DNA of 64,000 bases from NCBI GenBank assembly GCA_038106145.1, contig JAYODD010000012.1, positions 1-64,000 of the forward strand, written 5' to 3'. A program made the position numbers and the translations under genes. The number at the start of each line of letters is the position of its first letter. Within the stretch, counting starts at the first letter, position 1. The notes beneath the pieces are model-generated. The model made no database searches. It saw only the letters and a list, made by a program, of their open reading frames with translations, and had not been told where the DNA came from. Shown here piece by piece: positions 34,583 to 43,035 of this stretch. This DNA is from JBFJKD01 sp038106145 (lineage in GTDB: Bacteria; Pseudomonadota; Gammaproteobacteria; Pseudomonadales; Porticoccaceae).

Positions 34583-35280
34583 TGAGAAGTCGGCGGGCAC
34601 AGGGCGGGTTCACGCTGCTGGAGGTGTTGGTGGCCCTGTCCATCTTCGCGGTACTGGGAATGAGCGCGTACCGCGTGTTGAGCGGGGCGATGACAACCCA
34701 CGAGCGGTTGCGCGAGCGGCAACTGGCAATGGCGCAACTAACCTTCGCCCTGCGCTCCCTGCACGACGAATTGAGTCAAGTGGTGGAGCGCGGCGTACGT
34801 GCCGAATACGGAGATCGGGAAGAGCCTTTTATCGGTACCGCGCAAACCCTGATTTTTAGCTATGGCGGTTGGTCCAATCCCCTGGGCCATCGGCGTGGCA
34901 GCGTGCAGCGGGTCAGTTATGGTCTGGGTAGCGAGTCGACCGAGCGCAGTACCGAGGCTAGGGCTACGCTGCAAAAAATATCGACCGAACCGATGTTACA
35001 GCGTCTGTTCTGGACTGTCCTCGACCGGGCCCAGGACACGTTGCCCTTGAGCCGTAACCTGGTGTCGCTGCGGGAGCTAAATTTTCGCTATCTGGGGGAT
35101 GAGGGGGAATGGCACGGTGTGTGGCCGCCACTCGCCCCAGGGGCTGGGGACGCCGCGGGAGCCGCGCAGGCGCTGCCACTGGCAGTGGAAATTACCCTGT
35201 CGTCGCGACGCTTTGGGGAAATTCGGCGGTTGCTGAAACTGCGTGATCGCCAAACCCGGGGGGATGACGGGGATGCTTGA
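34582..35280 (+). CDS. gspJ: Type II secretion minor pseudopilin GspJ
   Basis: 232 aa from ATG 34582, which shares its A with the gspI TGA. The leader MRSRRAQGG precedes FTLLEVLVALSIFAVLGMSAYRVL. RQLAMAQLTFALRSLHDELSQVVERGVR is typical of GspJ. It is part of the tip complex. The 3' end overlaps the gspK start. Confidence 0.92.
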   Translation: MRSRRAQGGFTLLEVLVALSIFAVLGMSAYRVLSGAMTTHERLRERQLAMAQLTFALRSLHDELSQVVERGVRAEYGDREEPFIGTAQTLIFSYGGWSNPLGHRRGSVQRVSYGLGSESTERSTEARATLQKISTEPMLQRLFWTVLDRAQDTLPLSRNLVSLRELNFRYLGDEGEWHGVWPPLAPGAGDAAGAAQALPLAVEITLSSRRFGEIRRLLKLRDRQTRGDDGDA

Positions 35281-36262
35281 GCGGCAACGGGGCATGGCGT
35301 TGATTACCATGCTGCTGATTTTCGCAATGGTTGCGGTGCTGGTTAATGGTATGACGGCAGAGGGTTTCAGTGCCACTCGGCGCACAGGCGCGTTACTCCA
35401 CGACAGTCAGGCATTTGCTTACGCGCGCGGCGGCGAACTGTTGGCACGGCAAATATTATTCCTCGATTGGCAGGGCGACAGTATATCCGGTGAGTTTGCC
35501 GATGCCCCCAGCGAAGAGTGGGCGCTGGTCCGGGCGCCGTATCAGCCGGACGCGGGAGAAATTTTGCTACGCATAACGGATGCCCAGGAAAAGTTTAACA
35601 TTAACAATCTGATCGACGACGCGGGCCAGATGGTTGACGCGCAGCTCGCGGTGTTGCAGCGCCTGTTGGCGTCCCTGGGGATAGCGCCGGAAATTGCTTT
35701 GGCGATTGTCGACTGGATTGATGCCGATCAGGTGCCGCGGGGCTACAACACCGAAGATCAGGGTTATCTCGCGGGCGACAACGGCTATCGCACTGCCGAT
35801 CGACCGTTGCAGGACATCGCCGAGTTGCGCGCGGTGTCGGGGGTGACGGCTGAAATATTTACAGCGTTGCAGCCCTACATCACGGCGCTGCCGGTGGCCA
35901 CGGCGGTTAATATCAACACCGCCTCCGCGCGCCTGTTAAGCGCGGCGATGCCCGGGGTGGAGGGCAATGAGGTGGTGCTGACCCGCGGTGTACTGGACGG
36001 CGGTTTCAAATCTTTCGACGCCTTTTTGCAGGACGCGGTAACTGCGGGTGTGCCCCCGCCAGCGGTACCACTGGCAGTGGCGAGCAGTTACTATGAGGTG
36101 TCGGTCGCGGTGACCTTTGCGGGCCGGGAACAGGAGTGGCGGACATTGATGTCGCGGGAATCCAATAGCGGGCACATCAGGACCCTGGCGCGGACGCGGG
36201 TACCATTCTGGGAGTTCGCGCAACGTGGCGTGGACGCAGGCGCAGAGGCGACGCAGCCATGA
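35273..36262 (+). CDS. gspK: Type II secretion minor pseudopilin GspK
   Basis: 329 aa from ATG 35273 (MLERQRG, then MALITMLLIFAMVAVLV). ATG 35264 and GTG 35243 are alternative starts. As usual for GspK, the +5 Glu of other pseudopilins is absent and a large helical domain is inserted (FNINNLIDDAGQ..., VDWIDADQ, INTASARLLSAAMPG). GspK caps the pseudopilus. It overlaps gspJ and gspL. Confidence 0.92.
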   Translation: MLERQRGMALITMLLIFAMVAVLVNGMTAEGFSATRRTGALLHDSQAFAYARGGELLARQILFLDWQGDSISGEFADAPSEEWALVRAPYQPDAGEILLRITDAQEKFNINNLIDDAGQMVDAQLAVLQRLLASLGIAPEIALAIVDWIDADQVPRGYNTEDQGYLAGDNGYRTADRPLQDIAELRAVSGVTAEIFTALQPYITALPVATAVNINTASARLLSAAMPGVEGNEVVLTRGVLDGGFKSFDAFLQDAVTAGVPPPAVPLAVASSYYEVSVAVTFAGREQEWRTLMSRESNSGHIRTLARTRVPFWEFAQRGVDAGAEATQP

Positions 36263-37545
36263 GCGGAATATTAGCGCTCTATCCCGACGCGCACTGGTTG
36301 CAGGGTGGCGAAGGTGCATTGAACTGGCAGCGGGTAACGCCAGATGGCGCGGTTGTCGATGAGGGGAAGATAAAAATCGCGGCAACATCTGCCGACGAAG
36401 GTGACGGGTTCGATGCGCGTGGTGTTGCGTCCGGTGACCTGCCCCAACCGCATGCGGACGAGGATATCGTCGTGGTGATTCCGGCACAGCTGGTCGTCGT
36501 GTTGACCGTGGTATTGCCGCCGGGGAAAAAAAGCCAATTGCTGCGCGCATTACCTTATCTGGTCGAAGATGAACTGGCAGTTGCGGTGGAAAGTTTGCAT
36601 TTCGCGCTGCTTGCAGCTGGTGCGAATGGCGCGGTGCAGTGCGCCGCCGTTGAACGACGCCTCGTCGCCAGCTTGCTCGAGCGTCTACGCGCGGCCCAGT
36701 TAAGCCCAACGGCGGTTGTTCCGGATAGCTGGTTGCTGCCCGCCCCCAGTGGTGCCGTGACGGTAATGGCGCGGGAGGGGATGGTGCTCGCGAAAAACGC
36801 CCAGGGCAAAAGCTGTGCTGTGGACGACGTCAACGGCGAGATCGCACTGGCGGCACTGTGCGAGGATCAGGTGACGGATACCCTGGTGCTGATCAATCCA
36901 GGGGACGAGAGTCGCTGGCGGTTGTCGGCCGCGGGTGGAGGTATTAAAAACATCGAGGTGCGAGAGGTCGATAATCCCCTGACCCTGTTGAGCGCCCAGT
37001 TACCGTCAAGTATGACAGCGGCCAACCTGTTGCAGGGCGAGTTTACCCCCTCTGCGCGGCAAACCGGAGCGGCTCGGTGGAGAAATATTGCCGCCGCCGT
37101 GGCGCTACTGGTGGGTTTGCAATTAATTTATTTCGTTGGCGCAGGCGGATATTTTAATTATCGGGCGACTGCCCTTGAGCAGCAAGTAGAAGCGCGTTAT
37201 CGGGAAATTTTTCCGTCAGATAAAAAAATTGTGGATATTCGCAGTCAGGCTGAAGGGCACCTGAGAAATGCCGCCGCCGGTGGCGCAACTGGTTTTATGG
37301 AACAGGTACAACTGTTGGCCAACGCGTGGCAAACCCTCGGTGCTGAACTATTCACGCTGCGTGGCTTGCGCTACGACGGGCGCGAAAACACACTACATGT
37401 GGATGTCGACGCCACGTCAATACAGCGGGTGGAAGAGTTGGTTGCGGCGCTACGCAAGCTCGGAAGCGCCGCACGTTTGCAATCCGCGCGTGGGGAAAAT
37501 ACCGGCGTGCGCGCCAACCTGGTGATCGGGGGCAAGGATGAATAA
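36259..37545 (+). CDS. gspL: Type II secretion platform protein GspL
   Basis: 428 aa. The cytoplasmic actin-like N-terminal half (with LPPGKKSQLLRALPYLVEDELA, which binds GspE) is followed by one transmembrane helix (IAAAVALLVGLQLIYFVGAGG, about 274-294) and a ferredoxin-like periplasmic domain (LFTLRGLRYDGRENTLHVDVDA). It recruits GspE to the membrane and pairs with GspM. The ATG overlaps the gspK TGA. Confidence 0.93.
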   Translation: MSGILALYPDAHWLQGGEGALNWQRVTPDGAVVDEGKIKIAATSADEGDGFDARGVASGDLPQPHADEDIVVVIPAQLVVVLTVVLPPGKKSQLLRALPYLVEDELAVAVESLHFALLAAGANGAVQCAAVERRLVASLLERLRAAQLSPTAVVPDSWLLPAPSGAVTVMAREGMVLAKNAQGKSCAVDDVNGEIALAALCEDQVTDTLVLINPGDESRWRLSAAGGGIKNIEVREVDNPLTLLSAQLPSSMTAANLLQGEFTPSARQTGAARWRNIAAAVALLVGLQLIYFVGAGGYFNYRATALEQQVEARYREIFPSDKKIVDIRSQAEGHLRNAAAGGATGFMEQVQLLANAWQTLGAELFTLRGLRYDGRENTLHVDVDATSIQRVEELVAALRKLGSAARLQSARGENTGVRANLVIGGKDE

Positions 37546-38041
37546 TGCGCTGTTGACGTTACTGGCCCGCTGGCGTGAACTGAATGGGAGGGAGCAGCTT
37601 TTTTTGTCCGTTGGCGGCGCGTTTTTATTGCTGTTGCTGGTGTATTTTTCAGTCTTCGCGCCAGCCCTGAATTTTTACCAGGATGGCCGCGCCCGTTTTC
37701 AGCAGGCGCGCGAATTGGATCACTGGTTAACCCGGAACCGCCCAGCGTTACAGGGTGCGGTGGCGGGGCGCGCGGACAGTTTAGACGCGCAAAAATCCCA
37801 ACAGTCCCTGGTGGCGATTGTGAGTGAAACCGCCAGCGCCCTGTCGATACACATAGACCGGATTGAACCCGGTGCCAACAATGTGCGGGTATGGGCCGAC
37901 GGCGTGGAGTTTGCGGCGCTTCTTCAGTGGTTGACTGAACTTGGATCCAAATCCGCAATTCGGGTGCAGGAGGCCGCGTTGGAGAGCGCGGGGGAGGGCC
38001 GGGTTGGCATGCGCCTGCAACTGGTCAGCGCACGGGACTGA
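37538..38041 (+). CDS. gspM: Type II secretion platform protein GspM
   Basis: 167 aa. A short cytoplasmic start with the family motif LNGREQLFLSVGG is followed by one transmembrane helix (AFLLLLLVYFSVFAPAL) and a periplasmic domain (QSLVAIVSETASALSIHIDRIEPG). It pairs with GspL. It overlaps gspL by 8 bp and is the last recognisable gsp gene. No gspN or prepilin peptidase follows. Confidence 0.92.
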   Translation: MNNALLTLLARWRELNGREQLFLSVGGAFLLLLLVYFSVFAPALNFYQDGRARFQQARELDHWLTRNRPALQGAVAGRADSLDAQKSQQSLVAIVSETASALSIHIDRIEPGANNVRVWADGVEFAALLQWLTELGSKSAIRVQEAALESAGEGRVGMRLQLVSARD

Positions 38042-38162
38042 CAAACGAGCGGGCAAGGGGAATACAGGGGCCGCGCGCGCCGACTTCAATGCTAAGGACA
38101 CAGCTGCGTGGTATCAGTGGCATGCGCGGTACCGGTGTTAATCACGCGGCGACGCGGTTCTG

Positions 38163-40202
38163 CTAGATGGCGAGACCCTGTCGCAAGCCTTGATCAATTG
38201 CGCTGAGGGCATCCAGCTCCCGCGCTTGCAATGCACCGCCTATCAGGTGCGCGTTAATGCCAAGGACTGTGAGTTCTCCATACAGGTGGTTCAGAGATTC
38301 CTGACCGGTGCACAGAATGACATTGTCCACCGCCAGGGTTTGTTGCTCGCCATTGACACGGTAGTGTAATCCAGCGTCGTCAATTTTCTGGTAGCTAACA
38401 CCCGGGATAAATTGCACGCCACTGAGCGCCAGTTCCGCGCGTAGCGCCCAGCCGCTGGTCATGCCCAGGGACTTGCCCAGCGCGCCGGGTTTGCGTTGCA
38501 GCATAAAAATATCGCGCTCCGCGGGCGGGAATTGTGGACCGTCCGGGGCCAGGGCCCCCGGGGTGGTAAGGCTGGTATCCACGCCCCAGTGGCGCAAAAA
38601 TGCGGCGCTGCGCTGATCGGCACTGAGCGCGGCGTGGTGAGCGCCCTGGCTGAGTAGCACCGCTATATCGAAACCAATGCCGCCGGCGCCAAGGATAGCC
38701 ACCCGCTTCCCTACCGGCGCCTGGTCGCGCAGTACCTGTAGATAGGTCAGCACCGACGGGTGATCGAGCCCGGCAATGTCGGGAATCCGTGGCTCGATAC
38801 CGGTGGCGACGATCACCTCATCAAACGCCTGTTGTGCCAGCGCCGCTGCGGTAACGGTAGTATTCAGGCGCACGTCGATGGCATATTTTTCCAGCTGGCT
38901 GCGGTAGTAGCGCAGCATTTCGTAGAACTCCATTTTCCCCGGTATGGTTTTTGCCAGATTTAGTTGTCCGCCAATTTCGTTAGCCGAGTCGAATAATGTG
39001 ACGCGATGACCGCGCTGGGCGGCGGTGCATGCCGCGGTCATGCCGGCGGGACCGGCACCGATTACGGCGATATTTTTTGGCGTGGTGGTCGGGTTTATAC
39101 GGGCATTTTCCAGTTCGCGGCCAGCCAGCGGATTCACCAGACAGCTGGTGGCTCTGCCGCTAAAAATAAAATCGAGGCAGGCCTGATTGCAACCGATGCA
39201 GGTATTAATTTCATGGTTCCGCCCGGCGCGCACCTTGTTGACAAAATTCGGATCGGCCAACATGGGGCGAGCCATGGAGACCATTTGCGCGTCGCCGCTG
39301 GCAATAATCTCTGCCGCGAGTTCCGGGGTGTTAATGCGGTTGGAAGCGACCACCGGGATGGTGACGTTGTGGGTAATATTGCGAATGGCAAACCGCCACG
39401 CGGCGCGCGGTACCATGTAGGCAATGGTGGGAATCCGGGCTTCGTGCCAGCCGATGCCGGTATTGAGAATATCCACGCCGGCCTGTTCCAGCGCCTGCGC
39501 CAGCGCGATGATTTCCGCGCCGGTGGAGCCACCTTCCACCAGATCAATCGCTGAAATACGAAACATTAAAATAAAATCTGCCGGTACCCGCGCGCGAATA
39601 CGCGCCACGATGGCCAGCGCAAAGCGCATGCGATTTTGATAACTGCCGCCCCATTGATCGGTGCGGTTATTGGTGCGTTTCACCAGGGACTGGGTGATCA
39701 GATAACCTTCCGAACCCATCACTTCGACACCGTCGTACCCGGCTTCATGGGCAAGCTGCGCGGTGTGGGCATAATCTTCCACGTATTGTTCGATTTCAGC
39801 GCTGCTCAACGCGCGGGGAACGCGTTTGTTGATTGGGGAGCGCACATCGGAAAAACCAACAATGCCGTCGTCCTTGGCGTAACGTCCCGAGTGCAGTATT
39901 TGCAGCAGAATTTTACTGCCCTCGCTATGTACCCGGTCGGTGATAATGCGATGTTCGGCAACCTGATCCGCGGCGTTAAACAGCGGCCCGTTTTCCTCGA
40001 TACAGCCCGTTGCGTTGGGGGAATAGCCGCCGGTGACAATCAAACCGACGCCACCGCTGGCGCGCTCGCCATAAAACGCGGCGAGACGTTCGAAGGGTCG
40101 ATCCAGTAATTCCAGGCCGGAATGCATGGAACCCATCATGACGCGATTTTTCAGAGTGGTGCCGCCCACGTTGATGGGCTGCAGGAGATTGGACAAAGTC
40201 AT
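38163..40202 (-). CDS. fadH: 2,4-dienoyl-CoA reductase-type FMN/FAD/Fe-S oxidoreductase
   Basis: 679 aa from the ATG at 40202 (MTLSNLLQPINVGG), close to E. coli FadH (about 670). The N-terminal OYE-type TIM barrel (about 1-330) contains GVEVMGSEGYLITQSL. The 4Fe-4S site CIGCNQACLD...SCLVNP follows, then FAD (VIGAGPAGMTAACTAAQRGHRVTLFD) and NAD(P) (ILGAGGIGFDIAVLL) domains. FadH reduces 2,4-dienoyl-CoA during beta-oxidation of polyunsaturated fatty acids. Related trimethylamine-dehydrogenase-like enzymes have the same layout, so the substrate is likely but not certain. Confidence 0.88.
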   Translation of the reverse strand: MTLSNLLQPINVGGTTLKNRVMMGSMHSGLELLDRPFERLAAFYGERASGGVGLIVTGGYSPNATGCIEENGPLFNAADQVAEHRIITDRVHSEGSKILLQILHSGRYAKDDGIVGFSDVRSPINKRVPRALSSAEIEQYVEDYAHTAQLAHEAGYDGVEVMGSEGYLITQSLVKRTNNRTDQWGGSYQNRMRFALAIVARIRARVPADFILMFRISAIDLVEGGSTGAEIIALAQALEQAGVDILNTGIGWHEARIPTIAYMVPRAAWRFAIRNITHNVTIPVVASNRINTPELAAEIIASGDAQMVSMARPMLADPNFVNKVRAGRNHEINTCIGCNQACLDFIFSGRATSCLVNPLAGRELENARINPTTTPKNIAVIGAGPAGMTAACTAAQRGHRVTLFDSANEIGGQLNLAKTIPGKMEFYEMLRYYRSQLEKYAIDVRLNTTVTAAALAQQAFDEVIVATGIEPRIPDIAGLDHPSVLTYLQVLRDQAPVGKRVAILGAGGIGFDIAVLLSQGAHHAALSADQRSAAFLRHWGVDTSLTTPGALAPDGPQFPPAERDIFMLQRKPGALGKSLGMTSGWALRAELALSGVQFIPGVSYQKIDDAGLHYRVNGEQQTLAVDNVILCTGQESLNHLYGELTVLGINAHLIGGALQARELDALSAIDQGLRQGLAI

Positions 40203-40356
40203 GGGAAAAATCCGTGAAAAAATACTAACAACCGGTGTGACCGCCAATATAGCAGGAGCCTATTTTTACGGCAAAGGTTTGGCACCTTGGTCCCATTGGC
40301 AATTGCCGCGTGAAACTAAGAACGGGTCATATGGTTTGCGTTGCAGGTGTTCGGCT

Positions 40357-40402
40357 ATAAAAAACCCCGGGTGGAGTCTAGGTCAATCGTCCACTCGGGG
40401 TT
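40357..40402 (-). terminator. Rho-independent terminator of the TonB receptor
   Basis: On the minus strand AACCCCGAGTGGA pairs with TCCACCCGGGGTT over a 13-bp stem (40363-40376 with 40390-40402), followed by TTTTTT. It lies 31 bp beyond the receptor stop. Confidence 0.82.
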
Positions 40403-40433
40403 AAGGTAATCTGCGGATCGTTACATTCGCGGA

Positions 40434-42653
40434 CTAAAAACTGTACTGAACCTCCATACCAATAATTTTGCCCTTGTTAAGAGGCGAGAAGCTGGCCCCG
40501 GGGCCGCCAAACAAGAACCAGTCGGGGAAGGGGGTTGTTTGTGGGAGCTGTGTGTCGTTGCCGATGGTGACTTCATCCTTGAGGTTTTTGCCGTACAGGG
40601 AAATGGTCAGCCGATCGTCCATGGTGCGCAGGGCGATACTGGCATCCACCATATCCGCGGCGGTTAGCATACCGCGATTGTTATCGGTGTAGGCAGCCTC
40701 ATCCCGATGGTAAAAACTGGCGCTGGTGGTAAGCGTGCCCAGAGCGCCGACGGGCAGGTCGTAAACTACCCGGGCGCCGTAGGTCCAGGGCGACAGTCGC
40801 GGTAAATCGAGGGCTTTGTCTTTGGCGTCGATTACTCCATCACTGGAAATATCGAATGCCACTTTGTCGTATTCGCCATCCACATAGCCAGCGCTAAACT
40901 GCACCATCAGGTTTTCCATAGGGAAGGTTTGCACCTCCAGCTCGGCACCGGTGATGGTGGCTTCTGCGGTATTTCGGATCAACTGCACGACGCCAGCCTG
41001 GGGATCGGGCAAATTGAGTTCCCGCTGCATATCGTCGATTTCGTTATAGTAGGCAGCCGCGTTAACCCGCACTCTGCCATCCAAAAAGTCTTTTTTCAGA
41101 CCGATTTCATAGGAATCCTGCTCTTCCTGGTCGAAACCGGCGTTGGGGATGATGGGAGCCGTGTGCCGTAAATTGTAACCGCCGCTGCGAAAACCCTTGG
41201 TCCAGAAGGCGTAGACCATGGTCACATCATCCGGTCGCCATTCCAGGCCGACTTTGGGCGTAAAGCTGTACCAGTTATCGGAATCTGAGAAGTTGTATCC
41301 GGCGCAACCGGAACTAATGGTGCACTGATTCGGTCCCAAGCGAGATGCATCGGTGATATTGGCCACCTTGGCTTTTTTATCTTCTTCGGAGTAGCGCCCT
41401 CCCAGATTTAATGTCCACTGATCATTCAGGGCAATATCAAACTGGGTAAAGATTGCCCAGGTGTCCCCTTCCTGTTCACCGCCACCGATGCGATTAGAAA
41501 GGCCACCGAAGATCAGACGCTGTTCGCGGTAGTCGATATCCTGGGTAAAGTAATACACGCCGGTGGTAACGCTGACCCGGCCAAAGGTGCCGGAGTAGCG
41601 CAATTCATTGGACCACTGGTCTTGGTAAAGTAGGGCATTGGAGTGAAAGCCATAAAAAGGAGCATTCGGATTAGCATCTATATCGCCGCCACTGCCGCTC
41701 TCGAATTCGCGCCACCCAAAAATATTTACAATTTGACCGTCGCCAAAAGCCACATCCTTGGTGGTTTCAAAAATCGCCTGATTCCAGCGGTTGTCATAGT
41801 AGCCGTCATTATTAATGGAAAAATCAAAATTCTTATGTTGTCCAAAAAGTGCGGCGTTCTGCGCGGCCGGGCCATCACCCTGGGATTCGCCATACTCGTA
41901 GCGCAGAATAAAGTCGAGGGTTTCGCTGGGGGTGTAGGTCAGCGCGCCCCGCAGCACCTTGGTGTCGGCGTCGCCGAAGTGATCATTGCCATCGAATTTG
42001 TTTTCGAAATAACCCCGGTCATCGTTGTAGTACACCGCGAACTTGGCGCCCACGGTATCGCTTAAGGGTCCGGACATTACCGTGGAAGCGTAGTAGTTCA
42101 TTCCGGTTTCCGCCGCGACCTTGGTGTTCATGCGGAACTCGTCGCCGGGCCGGGTGGTGCGCATCAGTACCGCGCCGCCCGTGACATTGCGACCAAACAG
42201 CAGGCCCTGGGGCCCGCGCAATACTTCTACCCCTTCCAGATCAAAGGTGTCCATCACGATGCCCTGGTTGACGCCCATATACATGCCGTCGACAAATACA
42301 CCGACGGTGGGGTCAATGGAGGGAATGGAGCTATTGATGCCCAAACCGCGGATGGAGACGTTGGCGGTGCCGCGGGTAGTGCCGATGTCCTCCAGTTGTA
42401 CGCTGGGTGCAGAGTAGCTCAGGCTTTTCAGGTCGCGCACGAACAGTGCGTCGAGTTGTTCTTCGCCGTAGGCGGTAATGGCCACTGAGGCGTCCTGCAC
42501 ATCGACCCCCCCGGCTTTCTTGGTAGCGGTGACCAGAATTTCTTCGAGAAATGCCTCCGTTGCCGCGTTAGCGCTGGCGGCACCGATTAGTACCACGGCT
42601 GCCGCGGAGCGGATGAGGCTGTGAGCGATGGATTTTAACTTGACAGTCTTCAT
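40434..42653 (-). CDS. TonB-dependent outer-membrane receptor
   Basis: 739 aa. The signal peptide ends near AASANAATEA. The TonB box is EEILVTATK, then the plug domain (VSIRGLGINSSIPSIDPTVGVFVDGMYMG, VEVLRGPQGLLFGRNVTGGAV) and a 22-strand barrel ending in GMEVQYSF with terminal Phe. The plug pattern is that of the sphingomonad-like receptors that import varied organic nutrients as well as siderophores. No substrate can be assigned. The gene is isolated and has its own terminator. Confidence 0.93.
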   Translation of the reverse strand: MKTVKLKSIAHSLIRSAAAVVLIGAASANAATEAFLEEILVTATKKAGGVDVQDASVAITAYGEEQLDALFVRDLKSLSYSAPSVQLEDIGTTRGTANVSIRGLGINSSIPSIDPTVGVFVDGMYMGVNQGIVMDTFDLEGVEVLRGPQGLLFGRNVTGGAVLMRTTRPGDEFRMNTKVAAETGMNYYASTVMSGPLSDTVGAKFAVYYNDDRGYFENKFDGNDHFGDADTKVLRGALTYTPSETLDFILRYEYGESQGDGPAAQNAALFGQHKNFDFSINNDGYYDNRWNQAIFETTKDVAFGDGQIVNIFGWREFESGSGGDIDANPNAPFYGFHSNALLYQDQWSNELRYSGTFGRVSVTTGVYYFTQDIDYREQRLIFGGLSNRIGGGEQEGDTWAIFTQFDIALNDQWTLNLGGRYSEEDKKAKVANITDASRLGPNQCTISSGCAGYNFSDSDNWYSFTPKVGLEWRPDDVTMVYAFWTKGFRSGGYNLRHTAPIIPNAGFDQEEQDSYEIGLKKDFLDGRVRVNAAAYYNEIDDMQRELNLPDPQAGVVQLIRNTAEATITGAELEVQTFPMENLMVQFSAGYVDGEYDKVAFDISSDGVIDAKDKALDLPRLSPWTYGARVVYDLPVGALGTLTTSASFYHRDEAAYTDNNRGMLTAADMVDASIALRTMDDRLTISLYGKNLKDEVTIGNDTQLPQTTPFPDWFLFGGPGASFSPLNKGKIIGMEVQYSF

Positions 42654-43035
42654 AGTGCGTCCCCCCTGGGATTGTATGCGTACTCATTATGGGCGACGTC
42701 CAGGTCAAAATTACGTAACTAACCGATAGCAGGCTCTAGCTGTTATAGAATATCCGCCGAAAAGTAGGTGTGAAAAGTATAATTATAAAATGTAAATGAT
42801 GAATTCGGGGTCATCAATAGTTGGCCAAAAATATTGACAAATAGGTTTTAACGAATTTTCTCTCCGTTTTCGGGCGTACCCTGTACGCTGATGAGATGGT
42901 CGATCCGGTTGCCGATTGTGACATCGGCGTGTTGCTAACGTAGACTGGTCGGCCGCGCCTGAACCTGTCACAGAGCGCTATTGCCAGCGGTGGGGCAAGT
43001 GGTGTATCCGCCCCCGCCCGGGATAGACGCCGGTA
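42654..43035. other. Intergenic region between the TonB receptor and tamA
   Basis: 382 bp between divergent genes, AT-rich compared with the neighbours. A consensus TTGACA lies at 42834-42839 on the plus strand, but the -10 at usual spacing is poor (TTTTCT). No repeat or RNA gene is seen. Confidence 0.4.

Noticed and set aside
38091..38165. Short frame after gspM as gspN
   Set aside because: Only about 24 codons with no GspN similarity, and it ends at TAG beside the convergent fadH gene.
42834..42862. tamA promoter from TTGACA
   Set aside because: The -10 at 16-17 bp is TTTTCT or similar, too poor to call.
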